A stretch of 64,000 bases of DNA from Paradesertivirga sp966210515 (GCA_966210515.1 CBIHLM010000007.1:1-64000), one strand, 5' to 3'. Shown: positions 24,000 through 32,938, counted from the stretch's first letter. Made by a program: numbers and translations. The notes: generated from the letters alone by a model not told the origin.

Positions 24000-25187
24000 A
24001 TGATTGATGCGATAATAATTGGCGGAGGTGCCTGTGGTTTGATGTGTGCCGTACAAGCAGGCTTCTTGGGAAAGAAAGTTTTAGTGCTCGAAAAAACTGA
24101 TAAGCCAGGGGCTAAAATTTTGATTTCTGGTGGCGGCAGGTGTAATTATACTAATCTTTATAGCACACCCAACAATTTTATATCTCAGAATGAACATTTT
24201 TCTAAGTCTGCATTTTCTCAGTGGACTGTTGATGATACGATTAGTTTTTTTGAAACTTATGGAATAATTGGACAAGAGAAAACTTTAGGTCAACTATTCC
24301 CCGTTAGTAACAAAGCCAAGGATATAGTAGAAGTATTTACAAGTCTTTGCTCAGACTTTGGTCAGGAAATTCGCTGCAATTCGGACGTGAAGCGAATCGA
24401 ACAAGCCGAGGGAGCTTTTTTGGTTAGTTATGAAAAAAACGGGAAGCTGTATCAGATAAAATCCGCAAAAGTGGTAATTGCTTCTGGTGGATTGCCCGTT
24501 CAAAAGATGGGAGCAAGTGATTTCGGGATTAAAATAGCAAGGCAGTTCGGCTTAAGGATTGTGGAAACAGCCCCGGCGCTGGTCCCTTTAAGCGTTACAG
24601 GAAAGGATGCTGAGTGGTTTGCTAACCTGTCGGGAAATAGTATTTTCTGTCGCGTAAGCAATGACAGAATAAGCTTCGAAGAGAATATCCTTTTCACACA
24701 TTGGGGATTAAGCGGTCCTGCGATTTTACAAATATCATCTTATTGGCGTGCAGGCGAAGAAATTAGTGTCGATATGCTTCCGGGTCAGTCTGTTATCCGC
24801 ATATTGGAGCTGGAGCGTCAACAGAATGGAAAGAAAACTTTAATGAATCTACTGGCGGGATTGTATACAAGGAAGTTTGCGGAGGCATTGGGAAAATACC
24901 TTCCTGTCGATAAAAATATTGCATCCTTAAACAGGCAGGAACTTGAAGAAATTAATGCATTTATACATGAATTTAAAGTTAAGCCGGCGGGTGATAAGGG
25001 TTATGACCGGGCGGAGGTTATGCGGGGCGGAGTAGCTACCGACGAACTTTCTTCAAAAACGCTGGAAGCGAAGAAGGTACAAGGTTTATTTTTTGGCGGT
25101 GAATGTGTGGATGTTACCGGCTGGCTTGGTGGATACAATTTTCAATGGGCATGGGCTAGCGGCTTTGTTATAGCTCAAAATCTGTAG
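24000..25187 (+). CDS. FAD-dependent oxidoreductase of the YhiN/HI0933 family
   Basis: The 395-residue flavoprotein begins with the dinucleotide-binding motif IIIGGGACGL (residues 5-14), continues with the family motif KILISGGGRCNYTN, and ends with GGECVDVTGWLGGYNFQWAWASG, all standard for the HI0933/YhiN group. The reaction is not established for most members. I chose ATG 24000 because a TTG at 23970 would place ten residues ahead of the Rossmann strand and would overlap the promoter box. It follows the ATPase gene on the same strand but with its own promoter signal. Confidence 0.9.
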   Translation: MIDAIIIGGGACGLMCAVQAGFLGKKVLVLEKTDKPGAKILISGGGRCNYTNLYSTPNNFISQNEHFSKSAFSQWTVDDTISFFETYGIIGQEKTLGQLFPVSNKAKDIVEVFTSLCSDFGQEIRCNSDVKRIEQAEGAFLVSYEKNGKLYQIKSAKVVIASGGLPVQKMGASDFGIKIARQFGLRIVETAPALVPLSVTGKDAEWFANLSGNSIFCRVSNDRISFEENILFTHWGLSGPAILQISSYWRAGEEISVDMLPGQSVIRILELERQQNGKKTLMNLLAGLYTRKFAEALGKYLPVDKNIASLNRQELEEINAFIHEFKVKPAGDKGYDRAEVMRGGVATDELSSKTLEAKKVQGLFFGGECVDVTGWLGGYNFQWAWASGFVIAQNL

Positions 25188-25230
25188 GCAAACATAGCTG
25201 GAAATCATTTGTTCTGATTAAAAAAGAATT

Positions 25231-25638
25231 ATGAACAAGTTTTTACTTTTTATACCTGTAATTGTGTTTTTTTCAGCCTGCAATGCCTTAAGGCCTGAAA
25301 ATGTTCCCTTAAAACTGGACGGACCCGAATGGAAGCTTACCGCGATTAACCATAAAGTTGTGAGCCCGGTTGGGAGGGCATATCTCGTTTTCGACGGCGA
25401 GGATCTCGAAGTAAAAGGAAAAGCCTTTTGTAATAGCATTAGTGCCGATTATGAGCGAATGGGAGATGATCAGATAACTTTCCAGGAAATAACTTCAACC
25501 AAAATGTATTGCGATGGCGTTATGGATCTGGAAAATCAAATGGTAACTAATTTGAGGAACGTAAAACGTTTTGAGATTCGAAATGGAATGCTTTATCTTT
25601 CGGATTCGGACAAGGTACTTTTGACTTTCAAAAAATAA
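25231..25638 (+). CDS. META/HslJ-like domain lipoprotein
   Basis: A small protein of 135 residues with a lipoprotein signal peptide (lipobox FFSAC, lipidated Cys17), so it should be anchored to the outer membrane or inner membrane. The rest is one META domain: DGPEWKLTAINHK, the central GKAFCNSISADYE (family pattern CN-x-G) and the FQEITSTKMYC strand with a second cysteine. META domains occur in HslJ-like stress proteins; the biochemical role is unknown. Its stop codon abuts that of the convergent rluF gene with no spacer. Confidence 0.8.
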   Translation: MNKFLLFIPVIVFFSACNALRPENVPLKLDGPEWKLTAINHKVVSPVGRAYLVFDGEDLEVKGKAFCNSISADYERMGDDQITFQEITSTKMYCDGVMDLENQMVTNLRNVKRFEIRNGMLYLSDSDKVLLTFKK

Positions 25639-26583
25639 TTATCGCCTTCCGGGTTTAGTTTTTCCTTTAGCGGCAGATCTGCCGTTTGAAGGTTTGGCTG
25701 TGCTTCTTGCGCCGGCGTTTTTTCCTCCGGTTTTATTTCTATCTGGTTTGTTCTTCGTTTTGTGATTATTTGGCCTCGAATGAACCTTATTCGATGATGC
25801 AGAGTTTGAGGTCTTTGCAGATGCAATCGCAGGTTTACTTTTAGGTTTAGTAGGTTCCTTTGTCGAACTGGAATGTTCAATCATTTTGAATAGGCCTGCT
25901 AGTTCTTGCTCGGTGAGTTCACGCCATTCGCCCAGAGGCAAGCCCTTTAAGCTGATGTTCATAATTCGAGTTCTTTCCAGCTTGGTAACTTCATATCCAA
26001 AATATTCGCACATTCGTCGTATTTGGCGGTTCATACCTTGAACCAGTATTATCTTAAATACAAAAGGACTTTCTTTAGTAACTGTGCATTTTTTTGTCAT
26101 TGATCCCAGAATGGGAACACCCGACGACATGGAACTTATAAAATCATCAGTTATTGGCTTGTTAACGGTTACCAGGTATTCTTTCTCGTGGTTGTTTCCA
26201 GCTCTTAAAATCTTATTTACAATGTCGCCGTTGCTTGTTAAAAATATCAATCCCTGCGAGTCTTTATCTAATCTGCCTATCGGGAAAATCCGCTCGCTAT
26301 GATTAACATACTCAACTATATTGTTTTTTGTGCTTGCTTCGGTGGTACTTGTTACTCCTACAGGTTTATTGAAAGCAATAAAAATTGCATCTTCCTCTTT
26401 TCTGGGCTCAATTGCATTTCCATTTACAACTACCCGGTCGGTAGGCAATACCTGATCGCCAATTTTAGCTCTCTTCCCATTGATAAATACGTTGCCATTC
26501 TCAATGAATTTATCGGCCTGTCGCCTTGAGCAGATCCCGCTTTCGCTGATGTATTTGTTTAGCCGTGTAGTATTAAATGACAT
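25639..26583 (-). CDS. rluF: 23S rRNA pseudouridine synthase, RluF-like
   Basis: RluF isomerises specific uridines of 23S rRNA (position 2604 in E. coli). The protein has an N-terminal S4 RNA-binding domain (RLNKYISESGICSRRQADKFIENGN), the catalytic motif GRLDKDSQGLIFLTS with the active-site aspartate, and the KEYLVTV and QGMNRQIRRMCEYFG segments. The last 75 residues are a low-complexity Lys/Ser/Asn tail. I start at 26583, which matches the short family N-terminus; ATG 26607 is an alternative. The far upstream frame to 26664 is excluded because a promoter box lies at 26641-26648. Confidence 0.88.
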   Translation of the reverse strand: MSFNTTRLNKYISESGICSRRQADKFIENGNVFINGKRAKIGDQVLPTDRVVVNGNAIEPRKEEDAIFIAFNKPVGVTSTTEASTKNNIVEYVNHSERIFPIGRLDKDSQGLIFLTSNGDIVNKILRAGNNHEKEYLVTVNKPITDDFISSMSSGVPILGSMTKKCTVTKESPFVFKIILVQGMNRQIRRMCEYFGYEVTKLERTRIMNISLKGLPLGEWRELTEQELAGLFKMIEHSSSTKEPTKPKSKPAIASAKTSNSASSNKVHSRPNNHKTKNKPDRNKTGGKNAGARSTAKPSNGRSAAKGKTKPGRR

Positions 26584-26640
26584 TTGATTAAGTAAAGTCT
26601 CCGCCATATAATCAGAAATTATAAAGCATTTCCAGAATGG

Positions 26641-26648
26641 CAAAGTTA
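26641..26648 (-). promoter_or_regulatory. Promoter -7 box (TAACTTTG) of the rluF-like gene
   Basis: Exact TAnnTTTG match on the minus strand, giving a leader of about 30 to 55 bases depending on the start codon chosen. It decides against the longer open frame that reaches 26664. Confidence 0.6.
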
Positions 26649-26742
26649 GCATGCAATAACTCAAATAATGAAGTATCGCGAAATAAAGAACCGAAATTTA
26701 AACTTTATCGGGATTTAAAAGTTTATTTAATCAGATTTAAAT

Positions 26743-27447
26743 ATGACAATTCCGTTAAGCACACGTATTCTGGGTTATCTTATTGAGAAAGGTTATTCCC
26801 ATGTCCTGGCAAAAAATGAAGAGGATTCTGAAACTGGTATTTTAACCATAACGCTGTTTCCGGTCCGGCAAAAACCCGAACTTGAAAATCTGCCTGATGG
26901 AATTGAGACCTATTATCTTATTACGCAGGAACCTTTACAGATGGCTTGCGGGGTTGATAATTCTACAGTTGTGGCGATTGACTTACCGATGGATGAAAGT
27001 ATGCCTGATTTACTTCCCAATGATGTTTTGGAAGACAGCTCGTTTCGCTTAAGTGAAGATTTTTATCAGCAGGTGCTTGAAAGCTTAGAAGAATACGCGG
27101 TTTTTACCACCGACAAAATGGGGGATGTAAGCAGTTGGAACAAAGGTGCTGAGCGTCTTTTAGGGTATTCTGATAAAGAAATTCTTGGTGTAAATGCTAA
27201 AGTGTTTTTTACAGAAAAAGATCAGGAAACCAACGAACATCTGAAAGAATTGGAGAATGCTATAAAATATGGTAAAGCCGTTGACGAAAGATTTCATGTT
27301 CGAAAAGACAAGACAGTATTTTGGGGAAGCGGACTGGTTTTTCCGTTATTTGACACTCAAAATGTTCACCGGGGCTTTACCAAAATTATGAGGAATCTTG
27401 AAGAGATAAAAGATGCTAATTCACATCGCCCGAAAACCAGTTTATAA
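26743..27447 (+). CDS. PAS domain protein with uncharacterised N-terminal domain
   Basis: The C-terminal half (about 107-225) is a PAS domain: FYQQVLESLEEYAVFTTD, then VSSWNKGAERLLGYSDKEILG and KDKTVFWGSGLVFPL, ending in the PAC-like RGFTKIMRNLEEIKD. The first 100 residues (TRILGYLIEKGYSHVLAKNEEDSETG) are not a family I recognise and look like a small alpha/beta domain. There is no kinase, cyclase or DNA-binding output domain, so it may act as a partner of a separate signalling protein. The gene is divergent from rluF and convergent with the acyltransferase gene. Confidence 0.82.
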   Translation: MTIPLSTRILGYLIEKGYSHVLAKNEEDSETGILTITLFPVRQKPELENLPDGIETYYLITQEPLQMACGVDNSTVVAIDLPMDESMPDLLPNDVLEDSSFRLSEDFYQQVLESLEEYAVFTTDKMGDVSSWNKGAERLLGYSDKEILGVNAKVFFTEKDQETNEHLKELENAIKYGKAVDERFHVRKDKTVFWGSGLVFPLFDTQNVHRGFTKIMRNLEEIKDANSHRPKTSL

Positions 27448-27452
27448 CATAG

Positions 27453-28310
27453 TTAATCTGGTCTAAACTTCCAGCGCTTATGCGACCAAATCCAGTACTG
27501 GGGCTCTTTTTGGATCATTTTTTCAAGATATTTTACATGAGCTTGGGTAATTTCGTACTCTGCTGTTGATTTAGGTTCGTTTACCAAGGGTACGAACTCG
27601 CAAGTATAATGGCCACGCTTTATTACTTTGACGTCGCAAAATACGATTGGGTAATTATATGATTTAGCAAGTTTTTCTATGCCCAGAAAAACTGCTGTTG
27701 GCTGGTTAAGAAAAGTTGTAAAACAGTGTGCATCGCTCTGAACCGGGGTTTGATCGCTTATCAGGATAGAAATAGTTGGCTCTTTTCTGTACGATAGAAT
27801 TTCCCTGAATGAGGTTTTCATCGGAACCATTTTCGCGTTAAAACGAGAGCGAACTTTCTTAAGAAATCGCTCGAATATCTGGTTTGTAAGAGGTTTATAT
27901 ACTACAAGCGTATTTTTGTCGGTTGTTAAACCGATATTGCTTGCCATTTCCCAGTTTCCGTAGTGACCTGCTGCCGCTATTATACTTTTATTCTGGGCAA
28001 AATATTCTTCTAATAATTCGGGATTGACAAACTTGAATCTTTCCATAGCCTCGGCTTTGGAAATACTGATCATCTTTACCGATTCGATAATCAAATCACA
28101 CAAATATCTATAATACTGTATGGTTATTTGATTCCTTTCTGTGATATCCTTTTCGGGAAAGGCATTTTTGAGATTTTCGGCAACTACGTTTCTGCGATAT
28201 TTTGTAACATGAAAGAGGATCAGAAACAAGCCATCCGAAAGGATATAGAGAACATTTAATGGTAAATAAGATAAGAGTTTTAATCCCAGTATTGCTAGTC
28301 GGGTAAGCAT
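27453..28310 (-). CDS. LpxL/HtrB-type lysophospholipid acyltransferase
   Basis: A 285-residue protein with an N-terminal membrane anchor and the acyltransferase motif GHYGNWE (His116 and Glu121 as catalytic pair). It is close to lipid A secondary acyltransferases (LpxL/HtrB), which act at the inner membrane. The ATG at 28310 lies directly behind a TAGCTTTG promoter box, so this start is preferred over a TTG two codons upstream. An alternative function is acylation of ornithine- or glycine-type lipids, which in Bacteroidota uses related enzymes. Confidence 0.85.
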   Translation of the reverse strand: MLTRLAILGLKLLSYLPLNVLYILSDGLFLILFHVTKYRRNVVAENLKNAFPEKDITERNQITIQYYRYLCDLIIESVKMISISKAEAMERFKFVNPELLEEYFAQNKSIIAAAGHYGNWEMASNIGLTTDKNTLVVYKPLTNQIFERFLKKVRSRFNAKMVPMKTSFREILSYRKEPTISILISDQTPVQSDAHCFTTFLNQPTAVFLGIEKLAKSYNYPIVFCDVKVIKRGHYTCEFVPLVNEPKSTAEYEITQAHVKYLEKMIQKEPQYWIWSHKRWKFRPD

Positions 28311-28313
28311 GGC

Positions 28314-28321
28314 CAAAGCTA
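28314..28321 (-). promoter_or_regulatory. Promoter -7 box (TAGCTTTG) abutting the acyltransferase start
   Basis: Exact TAnnTTTG match whose last base is only four bases before the ATG at 28310. If used, the mRNA starts at the start codon (leaderless). Confidence 0.5.
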
Positions 28322-28347
28322 AGCAAAAATGGGCTTTGAATATATGA

Positions 28348-28376
28348 GCAATGCCTGAAATTAAATTTCAGGCCAT
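28348..28376. repeat. Inverted repeat downstream of the phosphoesterase gene
   Basis: GCCTGAAATT and AATTTCAGGC (28353-28373) pair perfectly with one base between them, and the pairing extends outwards with one bulge. It lies between a stop codon and the next promoter on the same strand. A terminator role is possible, but there is no T-run. Confidence 0.5.
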
Positions 28377-28401
28377 TGGGATCCATTTTTAAGTTAACCT
28401 G

Positions 28402-29142
28402 CTACACTTCGAACAAAAAATATCCTGATTTATGTCCTTCCCGGGCAAGAAGCGGCTTTGCGACATTAAACACTTTCACTCCCCCAGATGTTTCGCCCTG
28501 GAATGTTCCGATATGAGCATGGCCATGAAAAGCAGCTTCGACACCTCGTCTGCTCAATGGCTCTGCCAGACGAGAGGATCCCAGAAATGGAAAAATCGCT
28601 TCAGCTTCTCCGATAACTGTATCACGGATAGGTGAGTAATGCAGTAACGCGATTTTCTTGAGGTTAGGCGTTTCATCCAAACGAGCCAGGGCTCTGTCGA
28701 GATGCAGTGCTTCATCAACTGCTTCCTGAACAAATGATTTCATGGCCCCTTCACCAAACATAGAAAGCATGTGATGGTCAAACCCGCCGCCAAATCCCTT
28801 AACTCCTGCAAAGCCTACAGTATCAATAACTATTGCTTCTCCGTCAAGGATATGTACATTTTCATTCTGCAGAATACTTCGTATAAGTTTATGCCTGCCT
28901 TTTTCAAAATCGTGATTGCCCAGAACAGCGACCACTGGTATTGTACAGGCTTTTAGCTCATCAGCTAACACCTGGGCCTCCTGTTCATCACCGGTATCTG
29001 TTAAATCACCAGCAATAACCAAAACATCAGCATGTTTTGAAATATCTTTAAAATATTCAACCCATTTGCCTTTGTCTGATTCTTTAACATGTATGTCTGC
29101 CACAGCAGCAATTCTTGTGCGCTTGTTTTCCTCGTCCATCAT
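28402..29142 (-). CDS. Metallophosphoesterase
   Basis: The 246-residue calcineurin-like phosphoesterase has the metal motifs ADIHV (15-19), AGDLTDTGD, GNHDFEKGRH and the C-terminal HGHAHIG. It lacks a signal peptide and is likely cytoplasmic. Its ATG overlaps the stop of the nucleotidyltransferase-like pseudogene by one base, so the two were once an operon; such pairs hint at joint nucleotide or nucleic-acid end chemistry. With the partner broken, the phosphoesterase may be the only active member. Substrate unknown. Confidence 0.88.
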   Translation of the reverse strand: MMDEENKRTRIAAVADIHVKESDKGKWVEYFKDISKHADVLVIAGDLTDTGDEQEAQVLADELKACTIPVVAVLGNHDFEKGRHKLIRSILQNENVHILDGEAIVIDTVGFAGVKGFGGGFDHHMLSMFGEGAMKSFVQEAVDEALHLDRALARLDETPNLKKIALLHYSPIRDTVIGEAEAIFPFLGSSRLAEPLSRRGVEAAFHGHAHIGTFQGETSGGVKVFNVAKPLLAREGHKSGYFLFEV

Positions 29143-29885
29143 TACACTGTTTTAATGGTGGTAACCTTATAATCCCATTCTTTGATATCTATCATGTATT
29201 GAGTTTGATCAATTACCGGACCACGGCAGACTTTTTCCAACGATGGAGGTAAGTCGTATTGTTCATGAGCTCTGTTCATCAAGTCGTCAAATAGCCATCT
29301 GGGGATGATTTCGTGAAAGTCAGCAGGATAAACGAATTGAAAATTAATGATTTGCGATAACAATAGGTGCCAGTGCGAATCTAAACGGAACATCAATCGT
29401 TTCCAATCTAGTTTCTTTCCGTGTTTCAGTATTATGTGATTGATATCTGCACCATCAAACCGCTCCCGGTTTTGTACATATATTTTGCACCAGATCAATT
29501 CTTCGGCGGGTAAAAATTTAACAGGCAGACCTACAAATTGACCTTTGGTGGCATATTTATACCAAGTATCGTCAACCGTGCAAATATTATTAACTGTGTC
29601 GAATATTATATCGATAAAGTATTCGTCTTTAAAAATTTTAGCCAACCATCTGGAGTCTGACAGTTCTGTCCGATAACCTTTTTCTGCAAAAAATTTTAAA
29701 ATTTTAGTATATTCATTTGGTTTGCAGAAAATGTCGAGGTCTTTTGTATCGCGATGAATTCATGTGTTTTTCGACATTGAAAATCCACCTCCCAGATTGA
29801 AATTTGTGCCGCATTCTTCTTATAATGTAAGTGCTTCTCTATAAAAGGCCTGGGCCTCATTTTTCTGTTCTTCTGTTTCTATCAT
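29142..29885 (-). pseudogene. Nucleotidyltransferase-like gene with two in-frame stop codons
   Basis: The reading frame starts with ATG at 29885 (MIETEEQKNEAQAFYREALTL) and stays open to 29142 except for two nonsense codons, TAA at 29820-29822 and TGA at 29760-29762. Between and after them the frame carries a nucleotidyltransferase signature, GGGFSMSKNT then IHRDTKDLDIFCKP, where the TGA replaces a residue just before the HRDTKDLDI segment. No frameshift is needed. The downstream 167 residues still form a clean frame, so the damage is recent. The family looks like uncharacterised nucleotidyltransferases (PF14907-like); that placement is by motif only. Confidence 0.8.
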
Positions 29886-30006
29886 AGCGTGTTCCTGTAG
29901 GAAACATAAATTTATAAACCTAAAAAAAACCATTCTGTTTTATTCCTGCAGAAGCCCTTTTAAAAGAGATGTTGTTTGTTATTATCTTTAGCTAATAAAT
30001 ATTATT

Positions 30007-30924
30007 ATGGATTTTGGAAAAGTACCTGAAACAGAACTTGATAAGATAAATTTTAGTTTGCCAGCAGATTCTGAGCTTACGCTAAAAGTGCTAAAAGAGG
30101 CGCAGAAGCCTGAGTTTCCAGAGATTTATGTTGGTTGTGCAAAATGGGGGAGAAAGGAGTGGGTGGGCTTAATCTATCCCCAAAAAACCAAGGAAGTAAA
30201 TTTCCTGGATGAATATGTTAAGCATTTTAACAGCATTGAACTGAATGCTGTTTTTTATCAAATGCCAAAAGCTGATCAGATTAGGACATGGAAGGAAAAA
30301 GCCGCCGTTGAGGGAAAGGATTTTAAATTCTTTCCAAAAATCAGCAGGACCATAAGTCATATTCGCCGCTTAAAAAATGCCGAGGAGGATACTACAAAGT
30401 ATCTCGAAAGTATTTCTGAATTTGGCGAATTTCTTGGGCCTTGTTTTTTGCAATTGAGTGATAATTTCGGCCCTAAAAATTTCGACATTCTTCGGGAGTA
30501 CCTGGAGCATTTACCGAAAGACTTTAACTTGTTTGTTGAAGTACGTCATCCCGATTGGTATAGCGATGCAGTTGCCCGGAAAGATTTTTTTGAACTCCTG
30601 TACAGTGTTAAAAAAGGTGCGGTTATTACCGATGCTTCGGGCCGACGTGATTGTGTACATATGGAACTTCCAACGCCGCAAGCTTTTATCCGATTTGTTG
30701 GGAACGGTTTGCATCCAACGGATTATAGCCGAATTGATGAATGGGTGGAGCGACTGGCCCAGTGGACAAACAAGGGCTTAAACTCAATCTACTTCTTTCT
30801 TCATCAACACGACGAAAAAGATACGCCTATTCTCGCTGATTATACAATAAAGAAATTAAATGAAAAGCTTGGGACGAAACTGGCTGAACCAAAATTCATA
30901 TCTAAGTCAGATTCTCTGTTTTAA
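30007..30924 (+). CDS. DUF72 domain-containing protein
   Basis: The 305-residue protein is a TIM-barrel-like DUF72 member: the early motif IYVGCAKWGRKEWVGLIYP, then FNSIELNAVFYQMP, FFPKISRTISH, the VEVRHPDWYS segment and a C-terminal FFLHQHDEKDTP. The family is widespread and its biochemical function is not established. It stands alone between the nucleotidyltransferase pseudogene (divergent) and the peroxiredoxin gene; a near-consensus promoter box (TATCTTTA) lies some 15 bases before the start. It follows a 121-base gap with nothing else visible. Confidence 0.9.
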   Translation: MDFGKVPETELDKINFSLPADSELTLKVLKEAQKPEFPEIYVGCAKWGRKEWVGLIYPQKTKEVNFLDEYVKHFNSIELNAVFYQMPKADQIRTWKEKAAVEGKDFKFFPKISRTISHIRRLKNAEEDTTKYLESISEFGEFLGPCFLQLSDNFGPKNFDILREYLEHLPKDFNLFVEVRHPDWYSDAVARKDFFELLYSVKKGAVITDASGRRDCVHMELPTPQAFIRFVGNGLHPTDYSRIDEWVERLAQWTNKGLNSIYFFLHQHDEKDTPILADYTIKKLNEKLGTKLAEPKFISKSDSLF

Positions 30925-30999
30925 GAAAACAATATTTTTCTTTCAAGCTTAAACCCCTTAGTTTAGTAATCATTAATACTTACCTAAATATTTAAAATC

Positions 31000-31635
31000 A
31001 TGAGCTTAAGATTAGGCGATACCGCACCAAATTTCAAGGCACAAACATCTATGGGCGAGATAGATTTTTATGAATATCTTGGAGATAGCTGGGCTGTTTT
31101 ATTTTCTCACCCTGCAGATTATACCCCGGTTTGTACTACAGAATTAGGACGTACAGCGTCATTAAATGCTGAATTTGAAAAACGAAATGTAAAAGTACTT
31201 GCATTGAGCGTTGATCCGCTTGATAAACATCAGGGCTGGATTCAGGATATTAACGAGACTCAGGGAGTGGAAGTTAATTTTCCGATTATCGCCGACGAGG
31301 ATAAAAAGGTATCCCAATTGTATGATATGATTCATCCTAATGCTTCCGAGTCAGCTACGGTACGTTCCTTATTTATTATAAGTCCTGATAAGAAAATTAA
31401 GCTAATTATTACTTATCCGGCTTCAACCGGCAGAAATTTTACGGAAATTTTAAGGGTGATTGATTCACTTCAACTAACAGCCAATTATAGCGTGGCTACA
31501 CCGGCCGACTGGAAGGAAGGGGAGGATGTGGTTGTCGTTCCGGCAATAAAAACCGAAGATATTCCCGCTAAATTCCCGAAAGGACACAGAGTTGTAAAAC
31601 CATATTTGCGTTATACGCCCCAGCCTAATAAATAA
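31000..31635 (+). CDS. Peroxiredoxin, 1-Cys Prx6-like
   Basis: This thiol peroxidase reduces hydrogen peroxide and alkyl hydroperoxides in the cytoplasm. The peroxidatic cysteine is Cys45 in PADYTPVCTTE, and the resolving cysteine of 2-Cys enzymes is absent, which with the 211-residue length and the PKGHRVVKPYLRYTPQP tail marks the Prx6 group. The conserved arginine region is ATVRSLFIISP. It is monocistronic, ending in a clear terminator. Confidence 0.94.
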   Translation: MSLRLGDTAPNFKAQTSMGEIDFYEYLGDSWAVLFSHPADYTPVCTTELGRTASLNAEFEKRNVKVLALSVDPLDKHQGWIQDINETQGVEVNFPIIADEDKKVSQLYDMIHPNASESATVRSLFIISPDKKIKLIITYPASTGRNFTEILRVIDSLQLTANYSVATPADWKEGEDVVVVPAIKTEDIPAKFPKGHRVVKPYLRYTPQPNK

Positions 31636-31658
31636 TTTAAGGCAGTATTACGTTTTGA

Positions 31659-31689
31659 GCAGGTAATTGGTTGATTACCTGCTTTTTTT
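31659..31689 (+). terminator. Rho-independent terminator of the peroxiredoxin gene
   Basis: GCAGGTAAT (31659-31667) pairs with ATTACCTGC (31674-31682) and is followed by seven T. It lies 24 bases after the stop codon. Confidence 0.9.
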
Positions 31690-31743
31690 CTGAATTTCAA
31701 AATCTTCTTTCAAACCTGTTGATGTTATTGATGTTTAGCAGGT

Positions 31744-32283
31744 ATGAATACTCAGAACATTAAGGATAAGATTTCTGTAATGCACGGTGACATTACAAAA
31801 TTGGCAGTAGATGCTATTGTAAACGCAGCAAACTCGTCTTTACTTGGAGGAGGAGGTGTTGACGGAGCTATTCACAGAGCAGGGGGACAAAAAATTCTTG
31901 AGGAATGTAAGGAGATAATTGCCAGGCAGGGAAGTTGTCCTCCCGGCGAAGCAGTAATTACCACTGGGGGAAATCTTCCGGCGGAATACGTTATCCATAC
32001 TGTCGGGCCGGTGTGGGAAGGCGGAAGTCATGAGGAAGCGGAAAAGCTTCGTAATTGCTATCGTAACTCTCTTGAACTTGCAGTAAAGCATGGAATCGAA
32101 ACTATCGCATTTCCCAACATAAGTACGGGTGCTTATGGCTATCCTAAGACAGAGGCTGCAAAAATTGCTACCAACACGGTAAAAGAGTTTTTGTTAGAAA
32201 ATGATCAGCTTCAAAAAGTTCATTTTATGTGCTACGACGAGGAAAACTTTAAGCTTTATACAGAGTTGTTAATGAAGCTTTAA
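31744..32283 (+). CDS. Macro domain protein (O-acetyl-ADP-ribose deacetylase type)
   Basis: Macro domains bind or hydrolyse ADP-ribose derivatives. The 179-residue protein shows the YmdB/MacroD-type motifs AIVNAANSSLLGGGGVDGAIH (with the catalytic aspartate), CPPGEAVITTGG, HTVGPVW and ISTGAYGYP. It is a single-domain enzyme. Neighbours give no toxin gene, so a DarT/DarG pair is not supported. Its stop overlaps that of the convergent DUF502 gene by four bases. Confidence 0.93.
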   Translation: MNTQNIKDKISVMHGDITKLAVDAIVNAANSSLLGGGGVDGAIHRAGGQKILEECKEIIARQGSCPPGEAVITTGGNLPAEYVIHTVGPVWEGGSHEEAEKLRNCYRNSLELAVKHGIETIAFPNISTGAYGYPKTEAAKIATNTVKEFLLENDQLQKVHFMCYDEENFKLYTELLMKL

Positions 32284-32876
32284 TCTGTTAATCCACTCAC
32301 TCCGCCGGAAACAACAAATTTCATGGCAGCGCTTGCCGTCATATTTAAAGGTGTTACTCGCTCGGTTTTAACAATTACTAATTGGCCGGCAAATGAATAG
32401 GAGAAGGGTAGATAAACGGCTACTTCACCCGGGAGTTTTATTTTTTTAAGGTTTTTGTGAGTTACAAAACCAACTTGTTTTAATCCGGAGTCGTTAAGCT
32501 CTACCAATACAGGTTCGCTGAATTTTTTTTCATCCCCTACAAAGGCTTCTGTGAAATCTTTAATCGAAGAATAGAAAAAGTTTAATAGAGGAATGCGCTT
32601 TATCCAGCGGTTAAATGCCGCTTTGATAGGATCGGTAATGAAATTAGTTACTATTATTCCGACGATCATAATAATAACAATAACAGTCAATATACCCAGT
32701 CCGGGTATGTAAACAGGTTTCCCATGAGAATCAACAGCAATGGCATCACTCAGATTTAGGGCGTTATCTATTGATGAAAAAATCCAATAAATCAGAAAAA
32801 TAGCGGCACCAAGAGGAACAACAACTAATACACCTTTAAAAAAGTAATTTAATAAGGCTCCAGCAATTTTTTTCAT
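32280..32876 (-). CDS. DUF502 family membrane protein
   Basis: The 198-residue protein has two strong transmembrane segments (about 10-33 and 58-82) and then a soluble C-terminal domain with the family pattern IPLLNFFYSSIKDFTEAF and the SFAGQLVIVKTERV strand. DUF502 proteins are widespread inner-membrane proteins without an agreed function. I start at ATG 32876 because a TACCTTTG promoter box ends seven bases upstream; a longer frame to 32921 would start before that promoter. Confidence 0.85.
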   Translation of the reverse strand: MKKIAGALLNYFFKGVLVVVPLGAAIFLIYWIFSSIDNALNLSDAIAVDSHGKPVYIPGLGILTVIVIIMIVGIIVTNFITDPIKAAFNRWIKRIPLLNFFYSSIKDFTEAFVGDEKKFSEPVLVELNDSGLKQVGFVTHKNLKKIKLPGEVAVYLPFSYSFAGQLVIVKTERVTPLNMTASAAMKFVVSGGVSGLTD

Positions 32877-32883
32877 TATGCCG

Positions 32884-32891
32884 CAAAGGTA
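32884..32891 (-). promoter_or_regulatory. Promoter -7 box (TACCTTTG) of the DUF502 gene
   Basis: Exact TAnnTTTG match on the minus strand, seven bases before the start codon, implying a leaderless or very short leader. It fixes the start of the DUF502 gene. Confidence 0.6.
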
Positions 32892-32938
32892 GTGCAAATG
32901 AATTAATGTGCAGATATGCAAATCTGAAAATGATTGTA

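Noticed and set aside
26584..26664. Longer N-terminus for the RluF-like protein
   Set aside because: The extra 27 residues do not match the family, and an exact promoter box at 26641-26648 lies within them.
29760..29762. In-frame TGA read as selenocysteine
   Set aside because: A second stop (TAA) interrupts the same frame, no SECIS-like hairpin is evident after the TGA, and the position is not a known selenocysteine site.
31744..32283. Macro domain as the DarG antitoxin of a DarT/DarG pair
   Set aside because: No DarT-like ADP-ribosyltransferase gene is present, and the protein has only the macro domain.
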